A DNA stretch of 64,000 nt from positions 3,410,001-3,474,000 of the forward strand of contig NZ_AP024861.1 of assembly GCF_024346755.1 (NCBI RefSeq), written 5' to 3'. Shown in pieces: positions 1 to 7,057 of this stretch. This DNA comes from Vibrio aerogenes. Lineage in GTDB: Bacteria; Pseudomonadota; Gammaproteobacteria; Enterobacterales; Vibrionaceae. A program made the position numbers and the translations under genes. Position 1 is the first letter of the stretch; each line of letters starts with the position of its first letter. The notes under the pieces are model-generated. The model did no database searches. It was not told the DNA's origin and saw only the letters and a list, made by a program, of their open reading frames with translations.

Positions 1-2
1 AT

Positions 3-122
3 ATAACAGAAAAATTGCTACAAAAGATGAGCGATGAAGAAATAAGAAGAGAAGCAATGGAGTCAATCAATGATAAAATAAACCAGCAGTGGATCCCTCA
101 AATCAGAGGTATATGCTGGTGA
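3..122 (+). CDS. C-terminal end of an unidentified gene entering the window
   Basis: An open frame runs from the window edge to a TGA at 120-122, giving about 39 residues rich in Glu, Lys and Arg and ending in Cys-Trp. I do not recognise it. The GTG of the next gene overlaps its end (119), which suggests translational coupling. Because a membrane immunity-like gene follows directly, this could be the tail of a toxin or effector, but that rests on context only. Confidence 0.45.
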   Translation: MTEKLLQKMSDEEIRREAMESINDKINQQWIPQIRGICW

Positions 123-594
123 ATAATAAAAACACACAAATAGAAATAACTCTAACAAAAAGGATAGCAACGATAATTTTATCTGGTGCGATGTCGATTA
201 GTAGCCTAGTTTATTTTTTTACAGTTTTTATGATCTTATCTACTCTATGAATACTCACTTGCCCGCTATTTATTTTAATAAATCGCCAATGATATTTTTA
301 GGATGTGGGTTATTTGTCTTCGCGTTATTTTTGATGTCTCTTTTTACAAACCATCTTAATTTAATATTCATGTCAATTATAAGAGTTATGTTTCTTGTTG
401 GTTTTATAATGATATTTGCATTTCCTTATATTATGAATGTATATGTAGAAGATTTTATGAGTGATAATAATTACATTTATTGCTCAGATGCATCTACTCA
501 CCGAGGTAAATTCATTGAATACGTTTATACTCGTGATACGCTCACATGTAAGACTGAAGCTGACAAAAAACGTAGAGAATATAAGCCATATTAG
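119..594 (+). pseudogene. Frameshifted paralog of the small membrane-protein family in this region
   Basis: The N-terminal half reads from GTG 119 to a TGA at 248. The C-terminal half reads in another frame through TAG at 592-594. Joined, the two match the neighbouring paralogs end to end: a basic N-terminus, TM1, a short loop with a Met followed by a Pro-Ala-Ile-Tyr-Phe stretch, two more TM segments, and the conserved tail with Asn-Tyr-Ile-Tyr-Cys, His-Arg-Gly-Lys and a final Thr-Cys. The shift falls close to a run of seven T at 214-220. It is either a real inactivating or switching slip, or a sequencing error. An ATG at 247 could still express the C-terminal 115 residues. Confidence 0.7.
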
Positions 595-640
595 AAAGTA
601 AATTAAATTTTACCATGGATCTTATAATCTAAAATAAAAC

Positions 641-1228
641 ATGTTAAAAACACAACCAAGCTACAAAATTATAATTTCATACCTACTTGAAATAATTCTG
701 CTATCATTTTTCAATGGCTTTATATTTCTCGGGCTATTCATATCTTTCATTTACGACACTCTTCTAAAAAACAATCAGACAGGATCAATTTTTATTCCTG
801 TAATGACCAGTATACTGACCTTGATTTATTTATCGTTTCACCGATATAGAAAATATAAAAATGAAGGAATATGGTTATTAAAAAATGATACATTACACCA
901 AGGTGATACGATCAATTTTTCAATTGAATTAAACAAAATACAAGCACTGATCACTTGTCGACCTTCGAAGAAAATGACCAATTATATCGGTCGAAAAGGA
1001 AATAACATTGGAGCATACAATTTTATAGAAGATGGAAGACTTATCATAAAAATTGATTCTCATACATATTTACCTTTATATCTCCATGAGTATAAAAATG
1101 GTAAATTAATCATGGATACATTAGTTCAGTCATTTCAACCGAAGTTAATTGAAAACTATCAATTTAATCTGGAAGAGTGTCATAACTTAACGATGAAAAA
1201 TAGAAATAAATTAGTTAGAACTAATTAG
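641..1228 (+). CDS. Hypothetical membrane protein, two N-terminal TM segments
   Basis: A 195-residue protein of unknown family. Two hydrophobic segments (about residues 10-38 and 45-63) are followed by a basic stretch and a soluble, beta-rich C-terminal domain of about 130 residues. That domain resembles the C-terminal part of the next gene: both have a Trp-x-Leu start, a short Ile-x-Ile-Lys strand late on, and a Tyr-Gln-Phe near the end. It lies in very AT-rich DNA with the immunity-like array, on the same strand and about 40 bases before the next gene, so the two are probably a duplicated pair read together. Function is unknown; a membrane-anchored immunity or sensor protein is a guess from context. 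Confidence 0.6.
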   Translation: MLKTQPSYKIIISYLLEIILLSFFNGFIFLGLFISFIYDTLLKNNQTGSIFIPVMTSILTLIYLSFHRYRKYKNEGIWLLKNDTLHQGDTINFSIELNKIQALITCRPSKKMTNYIGRKGNNIGAYNFIEDGRLIIKIDSHTYLPLYLHEYKNGKLIMDTLVQSFQPKLIENYQFNLEECHNLTMKNRNKLVRTN

Positions 1229-1268
1229 TAACTGTTCACATATGAAAAAACAGTAAAAACGATTAATT

Positions 1269-2192
1269 ATGGAACATCTACTTTTTTGGCCAGTATCAAT
1301 ATTTTTATTTTTCTTTATACATAATATGAGAAAGTTAAATTTTTCAAACTGGTTTTTAGAGTGCATATATATCGTAACCCTTATTCAATTAGGTTCAACA
1401 TATTACATCATATTTAAAGATGATGGAGATGTTGTCTTTTTATTACAGCATGTTTATACAATAAAAAGTGACCTGATTAAATTAGTTTCAATATTAATGC
1501 CTTTTTATATTGTATTTTGGGGATTGCTAGGTATTAAAAACACAGAGAAACACAACAAAAAAATCCCATCTCCCTCCCTGCTTAATCAAAAAGTATTAAA
1601 GACCAAAATACAGCCAAAAAATTTATTAATACAATGTATTATATCTGTACCTCTATTCATTATTTTTATCTTTATTCTACATTTCCTCTCTTTAATAATC
1701 GGTAAATCTTCATTATTGAATGAATTCTACGATGATAAGATTACATATATCTATACTTATTTTATATTTTGTCCATTTTATTTTTACCTATATTACAATC
1801 ACCATAAAAAAACAGAAAAGTGGCGATTAGATGAAAAGCAACTCTCTTGTGGGAAACCTGTTATCTTTTCAGTTAAACTTGATGACATAGATACAATTAT
1901 TGTTGGCACACCTGTTAAAAAATTATCAGATAATATATTGTTCAGACTATATAGTAAAAAGAATAGTAAAACATTTTCTACACGTATAGATGGAAGTATT
2001 ATAATTAAGTTAAAAAACAAAAAATATATTAATCTGAATATATCTCATTTATATGGTGGAGGTGATATTATTCAAAAAATTCTCCATATCAAATTCGATA
2101 AAGTTAATGATAATTATCAATTCAGCACAGAAGAAAGACGTTTATTTGGTTCTCGAAAGAGAAACCGTCTGCTTTCTTTAAAATCTGAATGA
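1269..2192 (+). CDS. Hypothetical membrane protein, larger paralog of the preceding gene
   Basis: A 307-residue protein with about five hydrophobic segments in the first 180 residues (near 4-20, 28-48, 70-92, 122-147 and 163-177) and a soluble C-terminal domain from about 185. The C-terminal domain parallels that of the 641-1228 product (Trp-Arg-Leu start, Ile-Ile-Ile-Lys strand, Asn-Tyr-Gln-Phe near the end), which suggests duplication with gain of TM segments. Base composition is strongly AT-rich, unlike the nif genes, which fits acquired DNA. No family is recognised and no catalytic motif is visible. Confidence 0.6.
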   Translation: MEHLLFWPVSIFLFFFIHNMRKLNFSNWFLECIYIVTLIQLGSTYYIIFKDDGDVVFLLQHVYTIKSDLIKLVSILMPFYIVFWGLLGIKNTEKHNKKIPSPSLLNQKVLKTKIQPKNLLIQCIISVPLFIIFIFILHFLSLIIGKSSLLNEFYDDKITYIYTYFIFCPFYFYLYYNHHKKTEKWRLDEKQLSCGKPVIFSVKLDDIDTIIVGTPVKKLSDNILFRLYSKKNSKTFSTRIDGSIIIKLKNKKYINLNISHLYGGGDIIQKILHIKFDKVNDNYQFSTEERRLFGSRKRNRLLSLKSE

Positions 2193-2318
2193 TATAATGT
2201 TAATTGAATCATACCAATGAGTATTGAGACTCTTGTAGCAGGGTGAAGGGATTTTCAACTTGCCACAAGGATACATCTCATATCTTATATATCCTGACTA
2301 AAACAAAAGAGAATGGAG

Positions 2319-2352
2319 ACTGTACTGTACTGTACTGTACTGTACTGTACTG
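2319..2352. repeat. Pentanucleotide tandem repeat (TGTAC, about 6.5 units)
   Basis: Six exact TGTAC units lie at 2321-2350 with partial units on both sides. The tract is about 75 bases upstream of the GTG of the gene at 2428, within a short open frame (2243-2428) that I do not consider a proven gene. Pentamer repeats of this kind are known to expand and contract, so the tract could alter a promoter, leader or small frame upstream of the membrane protein. Confidence 0.85.
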
Positions 2353-2427
2353 GGAGAATACCCTGAACAATAAGTTAATATGTATGAAAAAAGCAATAAA
2401 TGAGCTTATCAAATTGAGAAAATTTTA

Positions 2428-2874
2428 GTGAACAATAAAAACTCAGACTACTTTACAATCCGGCGAGTAAAGCCATTAGTTATTTTAGGCGTTTTAATTT
2501 TAGGTTCTGCAGCTTTATTTATTCCAAATTTTTTTGAGTTAATCAATGGAATGCAAACAATGAACCCAGTCATTGAACTTGAAGATGGTTTAATGCATTT
2601 ATTGGGGTGTATCATTGCACTTTCATGCTTATTTATAATCACATTATTAACTAAAAAAAAAGCCCAAAGCGCAAAGAGTTTTTTAATGGCTGGCTCTATT
2701 GCTGGCATTATATTGATCTTTATCTTTCCGCGTATAATGAAATTTCAAGTAGATAAGTTTATAGATAAAAATCATTATCTATATTGTAAAAGAGCATCCT
2801 ATCACTCAGGTAAATATGATAGTTATGTCTATACATCTAATGAAGAAATATGTCGCTCTTTATCGAAAAAATAA
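2428..2874 (+). CDS. Small membrane protein of the local paralog family (immunity-like)
   Basis: A 148-residue protein starting at GTG 2428. Three TM segments are visible (about 15-34, 50-70 and 77-97), followed by a C-terminal domain with the family signature: Val-Asp-Lys-Phe, Asn-His-Tyr-Leu-Tyr-Cys, His-Ser-Gly-Lys-Tyr, Val-Tyr-Thr and a last Cys. This layout puts the tail in the periplasm, where the two cysteines could form a disulfide. It is the only intact copy on the plus strand and converges on the minus-strand copies. The family is not identified with certainty (it recalls small proteins filed as DUF1240). An immunity role is inferred from copy number and context. Confidence 0.65.
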   Translation: MNNKNSDYFTIRRVKPLVILGVLILGSAALFIPNFFELINGMQTMNPVIELEDGLMHLLGCIIALSCLFIITLLTKKKAQSAKSFLMAGSIAGIILIFIFPRIMKFQVDKFIDKNHYLYCKRASYHSGKYDSYVYTSNEEICRSLSKK

Positions 2875-2951
2875 ATTAATAATATCTTTAAAAAATACTT
2901 TTGAATTTCCATGTAATTCCGAACACCTGCTTGGTTTTAGTTCGGATTCTA

Positions 2952-3434
2952 TTACCCCTTGTTTTTCATCTTCGCAGTTTCAATCTGGCAGATATCAGTC
3001 GTTTTTGTATACACCGTCGTCCAGTATTTTCCTTCATGGTCAGAGATGGCTTCACAATAAATGTAATGGTTTTCTTCCACAAAATGATCGACCCAAAACA
3101 TCATGAGATAGGGGGAAATCAATGCAATTAAAAGCCCGTAAAACGCGACTTGAACAGAAAAAAACAGCATTTTTGGGGATACTTTTTCTGCAAAAAGGAT
3201 AAGCATAAAAAATGAAAAACATGATAGCCCTAAACCACCAACACTAATATATCCTTTACTGAATTGAATAACAGGCTGAAATGTCTGCATTCCATAAATC
3301 AATTCATATAAATACGTTGAACATGAATGAAATCCAATGAATGTCATACCACCAAGGAATAATACAGCCGGTATTTTATATCTAAGTGGCATCCTTCTAT
3401 CCTGAATGCTGTTATGATTATCTTCACCCTTCAT
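2952..3434 (-). CDS. Small membrane protein of the local paralog family (immunity-like)
   Basis: A 160-residue protein with three TM segments and the conserved tail (Val-Asp-His-Phe-Val-Glu-Glu-Asn-His-Tyr, Tyr-Cys, Asp-His-Glu-Gly-Lys-Tyr-Trp, Val-Tyr-Thr-Lys, Asp-Ile-Cys). It begins with an extra 15 residues absent from most copies. Its ATG overlaps the upstream gene's stop by one base (TGATG), so the two are translationally coupled. The last 130 or so residues are close to identical to the 3434-3904 product at both DNA and protein level, which points to a recent tandem duplication or gene conversion. Confidence 0.7.
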   Translation of the reverse strand: MKGEDNHNSIQDRRMPLRYKIPAVLFLGGMTFIGFHSCSTYLYELIYGMQTFQPVIQFSKGYISVGGLGLSCFSFFMLILFAEKVSPKMLFFSVQVAFYGLLIALISPYLMMFWVDHFVEENHYIYCEAISDHEGKYWTTVYTKTTDICQIETAKMKNKG

Positions 3435-3904
3435 CAGCCTTTATTTCCTCTAACCTTCGCAGTTTCAATTTGGCAGATATCAATCGTTTTTGTATACACC
3501 GTCGTCCAGTATTTTCCTTCATGGTCAGAGATGGCTTCACAATAAGTGTAATGGTTTTCTTCCACAAAATGATCGACCCAGAACATCATTAAATAGGGGG
3601 AGATGATTGAAATTAAAAGACCATAAAACATAACCTGAAATGAAAAAAACAGCATTTTTGGGGATATTTTTTCTGCAAAAAGAACAAGCATAAAAGATGA
3701 AAAACATGATAATCCTAAACCACCAACACTAATGTCGCCTTTACTAAATTGAATAATTGGTTGAAATGAAACCATTCCATCAATTAAGTTATAGATATAT
3801 TTTGGAAATGAAAACAGGCAAACCAATGTCAAACCACCAAATAAAAGAATACCTGAAGATTTATATTTCAGTGGTAATTTACCTCTTTCTTTTTTATTCA
3901 CCAA
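3434..3904 (-). CDS. Small membrane protein of the local paralog family (immunity-like)
   Basis: A 156-residue three-TM protein with the family loop (Leu-Ile-Asp-Gly-Met, Pro-Ile-Ile-Gln-Phe-Ser-Lys) between TM1 and TM2 and the two-cysteine C-terminal domain. It sits in a minus-strand run of four paralogs (5004 to 2952) and is coupled to the next copy by a one-base TGATG overlap. Just upstream (3951-4013) is the broken start of another copy, so this gene may be the survivor of recombination between neighbours. Function unknown; immunity or membrane-protection role inferred. Confidence 0.7.
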   Translation of the reverse strand: MVNKKERGKLPLKYKSSGILLFGGLTLVCLFSFPKYIYNLIDGMVSFQPIIQFSKGDISVGGLGLSCFSSFMLVLFAEKISPKMLFFSFQVMFYGLLISIISPYLMMFWVDHFVEENHYTYCEAISDHEGKYWTTVYTKTIDICQIETAKVRGNKG

Positions 3905-3950
3905 ATAACCCTCACTTTTGCTCCACCAGTCCGGATTTTTCCGATTTCCT

Positions 3951-4013
3951 CATTTATATTTGAGTGGCATCTATCTATCCTGAATACTGTCCTGATTATC
4001 TACACGCCTCATT
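3951..4013 (-). pseudogene. 5-prime remnant of a further family copy
   Basis: Read on the minus strand, these bases encode Met-Arg-Arg-Val-Asp-Asn-Gln-Asp-Ser-Ile-Gln-Asp-Arg, a stop, then Met-Pro-Leu-Lys-Tyr-Lys and another stop. This parallels the unique N-terminal extension of the 2952-3434 product (Asp-Asn-His-Asn-Ser-Ile-Gln-Asp-Arg-Arg-Met-Pro-Leu-Arg-Tyr-Lys). The rest of the copy is missing. It marks an unequal recombination or deletion event in the array. Confidence 0.65.
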
Positions 4014-4017
4014 AGCA

Positions 4018-4482
4018 TTAATTATTTTTCACTTTCTCAGTTTCAATCTGGCAGATATCAGTCGTTTTTGTATACACCGTCGTCCAGTATTTTCCTTCAT
4101 GATCAGAGATGGGTTCACAATAATTGTAATGATTTTCTTCCACAAAATGATCAACCCAAAACATCACTAAATAGGGAGAGATAAGTGCAATTAAAAGGCC
4201 ATAAAAAGCCACACTAAACAGGCAGATGAAAACCTTTGGTGACATTTTTTCGCAAAAAATAATCATGATAAAACCAGCAATGCATGACAGCATAAAACCA
4301 CCTTCACTGATTTCTTTTTTGCTAAAATGAATGACTGGCTGTAAAGTATTCATTCCGTGAATCAATTGATAAATATTGTTCGGGAATGAATACAGGCAGC
4401 TAAGCGACAGGCCACCAAAGACGACAATAGCAAATATTTTATACTTCAGTGGCATTTTTACTTTGTCTTGCTTACTCACCAC
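4018..4482 (-). CDS. Small membrane protein of the local paralog family (immunity-like)
   Basis: A 154-residue member with three TM segments and the conserved C-terminal domain. It is more diverged than the two copies downstream, chiefly in TM2-TM3 (a Cys-Glu-Lys-Met stretch instead of Ala-Glu-Lys-Ile/Val), while the last 45 residues stay almost unchanged. Selection therefore seems strongest on the periplasmic tail, as expected if that part meets a partner. Same strand and orientation as its neighbours; no terminator is visible between copies. Confidence 0.7.
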   Translation of the reverse strand: MVSKQDKVKMPLKYKIFAIVVFGGLSLSCLYSFPNNIYQLIHGMNTLQPVIHFSKKEISEGGFMLSCIAGFIMIIFCEKMSPKVFICLFSVAFYGLLIALISPYLVMFWVDHFVEENHYNYCEPISDHEGKYWTTVYTKTTDICQIETEKVKNN

Positions 4483-4512
4483 TTAGTCCTCTGATGTTTA
4501 AATACCCATTGC

Positions 4513-5004
4513 CTATTGTTCATCATGCTCACGCTTACGCTCAATTAGCCCAATGCAGGTATCTATATCTGAAGTATAAACAGAATGTCTGTATCGAGCT
4601 GAGTGAGTAGAAACCACTTCACAGTAAACATAATGATTATTACTCATAAAATTATCGACAAAAAAACCAATAATATGAGGAAATATAAACATCACCACAA
4701 GACTGGAAATTAAAGCTCGATTTAAGAGTGACTCAATGACAGGAGGCATTTTCTTATGAAAAATTGACAGCAAAAAGAGTATCAGAGTTCCCAGACCCGC
4801 GCCTGCAAAGTACATCAATGACTGACTAAATTCTATGACAGAACTGTGATCAATCATTTCCTTAATCAGGCGATAAAAACTAATGGAAAATACGGAAATA
4901 GTAAAAACACAACAACATCCAAATAAAATGACACCAATCATTCTGTATTTCATTGAAGTTGTTTTTTTTATGCAATTGAAAAGTGGCCCTATTCTATTTA
5001 TCAA
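4513..5004 (-). CDS. Most diverged member of the local paralog family
   Basis: A 163-residue protein, first gene of the minus-strand run. It keeps the architecture (TM segments near 20-43, 55-76 and 87-107) and the hallmarks Val-Asp-Asn-Phe-Met, Asn-His-Tyr-Val-Tyr-Cys, His-x-Ala-x-Tyr, Val-Tyr-Thr and Asp-Thr-Cys, but differs at most other positions. The annotated Met may be too early: an internal ATG (residue 18, Met-Lys-Tyr-Arg) matches the start of TM1 in the paralogs. Downstream of nifM, separated from it by about 150 AT-rich bases. Confidence 0.65.
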   Translation of the reverse strand: MINRIGPLFNCIKKTTSMKYRMIGVILFGCCCVFTISVFSISFYRLIKEMIDHSSVIEFSQSLMYFAGAGLGTLILFLLSIFHKKMPPVIESLLNRALISSLVVMFIFPHIIGFFVDNFMSNNHYVYCEVVSTHSARYRHSVYTSDIDTCIGLIERKREHDEQ

Positions 5005-5152
5005 TATGTTTCATGTCTATCCTTTACTTATCAAACAATACGTTAAATAGATATCCACCCCAAATTTTTTGCATCTGTTACATAATAAAATTATCAACAA
5101 TCATTTAGACGAATTTTTAAATTGCATGTAATGAAGCGAAACAAACCACCAC

Positions 5153-6007
5153 TCACACACATTCAGATGCATGGCTTTGCAACTGCAAAATCCACTGACG
5201 CTGTAAGAACGCTTTGGCCCGGAGATGGTGCTTCTCCTGTAAGAATGGGAATGCCTCTTCAAAGCTCGCCTGCCCTGCGGCCCGGTTCTGATGATATGTG
5301 ACCAGATGGAAGCCCATTTCGGTTTCGACCGGCGGGCTGATTTCCTGTGGGTTTAACCGGTGTAACGCTTCAGAGACCGGCCGGTAGAGATCCCCTTCTT
5401 TACACCAGCCCAGATAGCCCTGATTCATCGCGCTTGGGCATTCCGAGTAACGCTGCGCCAGCTGAGCGAATGACTTTGGCCGGGCTCTGGCAGCAATATC
5501 ACGGATGCGCCTGAGGGCATTGCTCCGGGTATTCTCTGCAAAATCATCATTGACCGTAATTAAAATCTGGCTCATTTCCCAGGTCGCCGGTTTTGAGAAT
5601 TCCTGCTGATGTTGCTGGTAATAAAGTCTGGCTTTGGTGACATCCAGCGGAGGAATATCAGAAGAAACCGCATCCAGTACCTTGTCACACATCAGTTGAT
5701 CGCAAAGCGCCTGACGAAACCCTTCCTGACTCAACAGCTGAGATTTCATCGTCTGATGAAATGCAGCTTCCGACTCAAATTGATCCACACATGCCTGATA
5801 CGCCTGCGCCAGTTCATCAGGACCAACCGGCGTTACCTGAGCGGCGGCGGCCGATGTCAGAATCAGCTGCTGGATGTCAAACATCCGGCAGGCTTTTTCT
5901 TCTGCTTCAGCCCGCTGAACCGATGACAGATATTCCGGGTTCAGCTGATACAGGTCCGTCGCAACTTTTGCCATTAAATAACGCTTTTTCTGTTCGTTCC
6001 TGTTCAT
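5153..6007 (-). CDS. nifM: NifM, parvulin-type peptidyl-prolyl isomerase for nitrogenase Fe protein
   Basis: NifM is required in Klebsiella and Azotobacter for an active Fe protein (NifH). This 284-residue protein has an N-terminal helical part (about 1-130) and a PpiC/parvulin domain (about 137-240) with the usual Gln-Ile-Leu-Ile start, a Ser-Glu-Cys-Pro-Ser loop, Gly-x-Leu-Gly-Trp and a closing Glu-Met-Gly-Phe-His-Leu-Val. It is the last gene of nifUSVWZM, and its ATG overlaps the nifZ stop by four bases (ATGA). In Klebsiella the next gene is nifF; here the cluster stops and accessory DNA begins. The cognate nifH is not in the window. Confidence 0.9.
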   Translation of the reverse strand: MNRNEQKKRYLMAKVATDLYQLNPEYLSSVQRAEAEEKACRMFDIQQLILTSAAAAQVTPVGPDELAQAYQACVDQFESEAAFHQTMKSQLLSQEGFRQALCDQLMCDKVLDAVSSDIPPLDVTKARLYYQQHQQEFSKPATWEMSQILITVNDDFAENTRSNALRRIRDIAARARPKSFAQLAQRYSECPSAMNQGYLGWCKEGDLYRPVSEALHRLNPQEISPPVETEMGFHLVTYHQNRAAGQASFEEAFPFLQEKHHLRAKAFLQRQWILQLQSHASECV

Positions 6008-6486
6008 CCCTGTTGCTCCTGTGAAACCGCTGCCGGTGTAAGTTGCGCAAACACACTGGCATCGAGCTGAAACCGCAAATCACTCAGCGTGATTTCATAT
6101 TTTAATGTGCCATCCTCCAGATCACGGTAGGCGCGCTGAATCTCTACAATCTGGCCTTTTTCGGCCAGCACCTCACCATTCATCGCCAGCGTCCGGGTGA
6201 GCTTTGCTTTATCCAGTGAATGAAAATATCGTGGCACCCAGTCCAGACGGGCTGCAATCAACTCTTCATCCCGGATACCAATCACCTGATTCACCTCCGG
6301 AAAAAACACCTGATAAATCACCTGAGTTTGCAGAAAAAAGCCATAAGTTCTGACGATACCGACACAACCGGCTTCGATCAGAACCTCTCCTTTTTCCATG
6401 CCGGGAAAACTCCCGTCATTACGGACAGTGCGGATCACCCTGACTTCTTCTCCGGCATCAAATCTTGCCGTGAACACGCTTTCCAT
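6004..6486 (-). CDS. nifZ: NifZ, nitrogenase MoFe-protein maturation factor
   Basis: NifZ helps form the second P-cluster of the MoFe protein. I take the start at 6486 (Met-Glu-Ser-Val-Phe) because an AAGGAGG lies six bases upstream; the open frame extends to 6558 without a good ribosome site. The 160-residue product has the NifZ core: an early Phe-x-x-Gly-Glu-x-Val-Arg, Val-Arg-Asn-Asp-Gly-Ser-Phe, a Gly-x-x-Gly-x-Val strand and a Tyr-x-Val-x-Phe strand. Length is close to the Klebsiella protein. It is coupled to nifM. The leader between nifW and nifZ holds a five-unit 16-bp tandem repeat. Confidence 0.9.
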   Translation of the reverse strand: MESVFTARFDAGEEVRVIRTVRNDGSFPGMEKGEVLIEAGCVGIVRTYGFFLQTQVIYQVFFPEVNQVIGIRDEELIAARLDWVPRYFHSLDKAKLTRTLAMNGEVLAEKGQIVEIQRAYRDLEDGTLKYEITLSDLRFQLDASVFAQLTPAAVSQEQQG

Positions 6487-6514
6487 CTCCCGCCTCCTTA
6501 TTCTGTGCTGACAC

Positions 6515-6594
6515 GATTCTCTGCAATTACTATTCTCTGCAACCACTCTGCTCTGCAATCACTCTGCGCTACAATCACGATGCTGTGCAATCAC
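6515..6594. repeat. Five 16-bp tandem units at the nifW-nifZ junction
   Basis: Units at 6515-6530, 6531-6546, 6547-6562, 6563-6578 and 6579-6594 share the form TCTGCTCTGCAATCAC with few changes. The period is exactly 16, so the array shifts frame by one base per unit. It overlaps the last residues of nifW (Cys-Gln-Ser-Cys-Ser-Ser-Asp-Cys tail) and stops about 20 bases before the nifZ ribosome site. Confidence 0.85.
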
Positions 6595-7057
6595 TGCTAC
6601 AGCTCTGGCAGCCACTGGCTTCAAAAGCCAGCTCCCGGCCCTGTGTCAGTTGGCTGTAAGCCATACACAAGGCGCGTCTATGCTGATCGTAGCCAGGCTT
6701 CGCCTCACCCGCAGGCAAGAGCTTCTGGTACATTCTGAGCAACTGGATGTGTTTGATCTGAACCAGCCGGGTGTCATACGCAATCTCAAAAAAATCGAGA
6801 AAATCTTCCGCTGTTTCCAGTCCGTCCATTGCCGCAAGTCTATCGGCATCCACAACGCTGCTATTGTGGCTATTGTGGCGACTGTCCCCATTAACGCTGC
6901 TATTGTGGCGACTGTCCCCATTAAAATCGTCCTGATTCACAGACGAATTAACGCGACTGTCCCGATTAAAACCACCCTGACTCACTGACAAATTAACGCG
7001 ACTGTCCCCATTAAAATCGCCCGACGAATGATCGCTATCCTGCATATTGATAGTCAT
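6575..7057 (-). CDS. nifW: NifW with an unusual repeat-bearing N-terminal extension
   Basis: NifW stabilises or protects the MoFe protein. The core lies in residues about 77-150 (Leu-Glu-Thr-Ala-Glu-Asp-Phe-Leu-Asp-Phe-Phe, then Tyr-Asp, then a Leu-x-x-Tyr-Gln-Lys-Leu-Leu helix), about the size of the whole Klebsiella protein. In front are some 70 residues of hydrophilic Gly-Asp-Ser-Arg-x-Asn-Ser-Ser repeats not usual for the family. Two in-frame starts (7057, 7045) overlap the end of nifV, as in coupled operons; an internal Met 77 could give a normal-length protein. The C-terminus, Ser/Cys-rich, is encoded by a 16-bp tandem repeat. Confidence 0.85.
   Translation of the reverse strand: MTINMQDSDHSSGDFNGDSRVNLSVSQGGFNRDSRVNSSVNQDDFNGDSRHNSSVNGDSRHNSHNSSVVDADRLAAMDGLETAEDFLDFFEIAYDTRLVQIKHIQLLRMYQKLLPAGEAKPGYDQHRRALCMAYSQLTQGRELAFEASGCQSCSSDCTAS
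6854..7015. repeat. Degenerate about 45-bp tandem repeat inside nifW
   Basis: Encodes residues 15-68 of NifW: Phe-Asn-Gly-Asp-Ser-Arg-Val-Asn units of 15 residues (starting at 15, 30 and 45), then shorter copies (Asn-Gly-Asp-Ser-Arg-His-Asn-Ser) at the end. At DNA level the block GCGACTGTCCCCATTA recurs. All unit lengths are multiples of three, so the frame is kept. Confidence 0.8.

Noticed and set aside
2243..2428. 61-residue frame containing the TGTAC repeat
   Set aside because: GTG start without a ribosome site, repeat-encoded Leu-Tyr-Cys-Thr-Val residues, no family resemblance. Kept only as a repeat locus.
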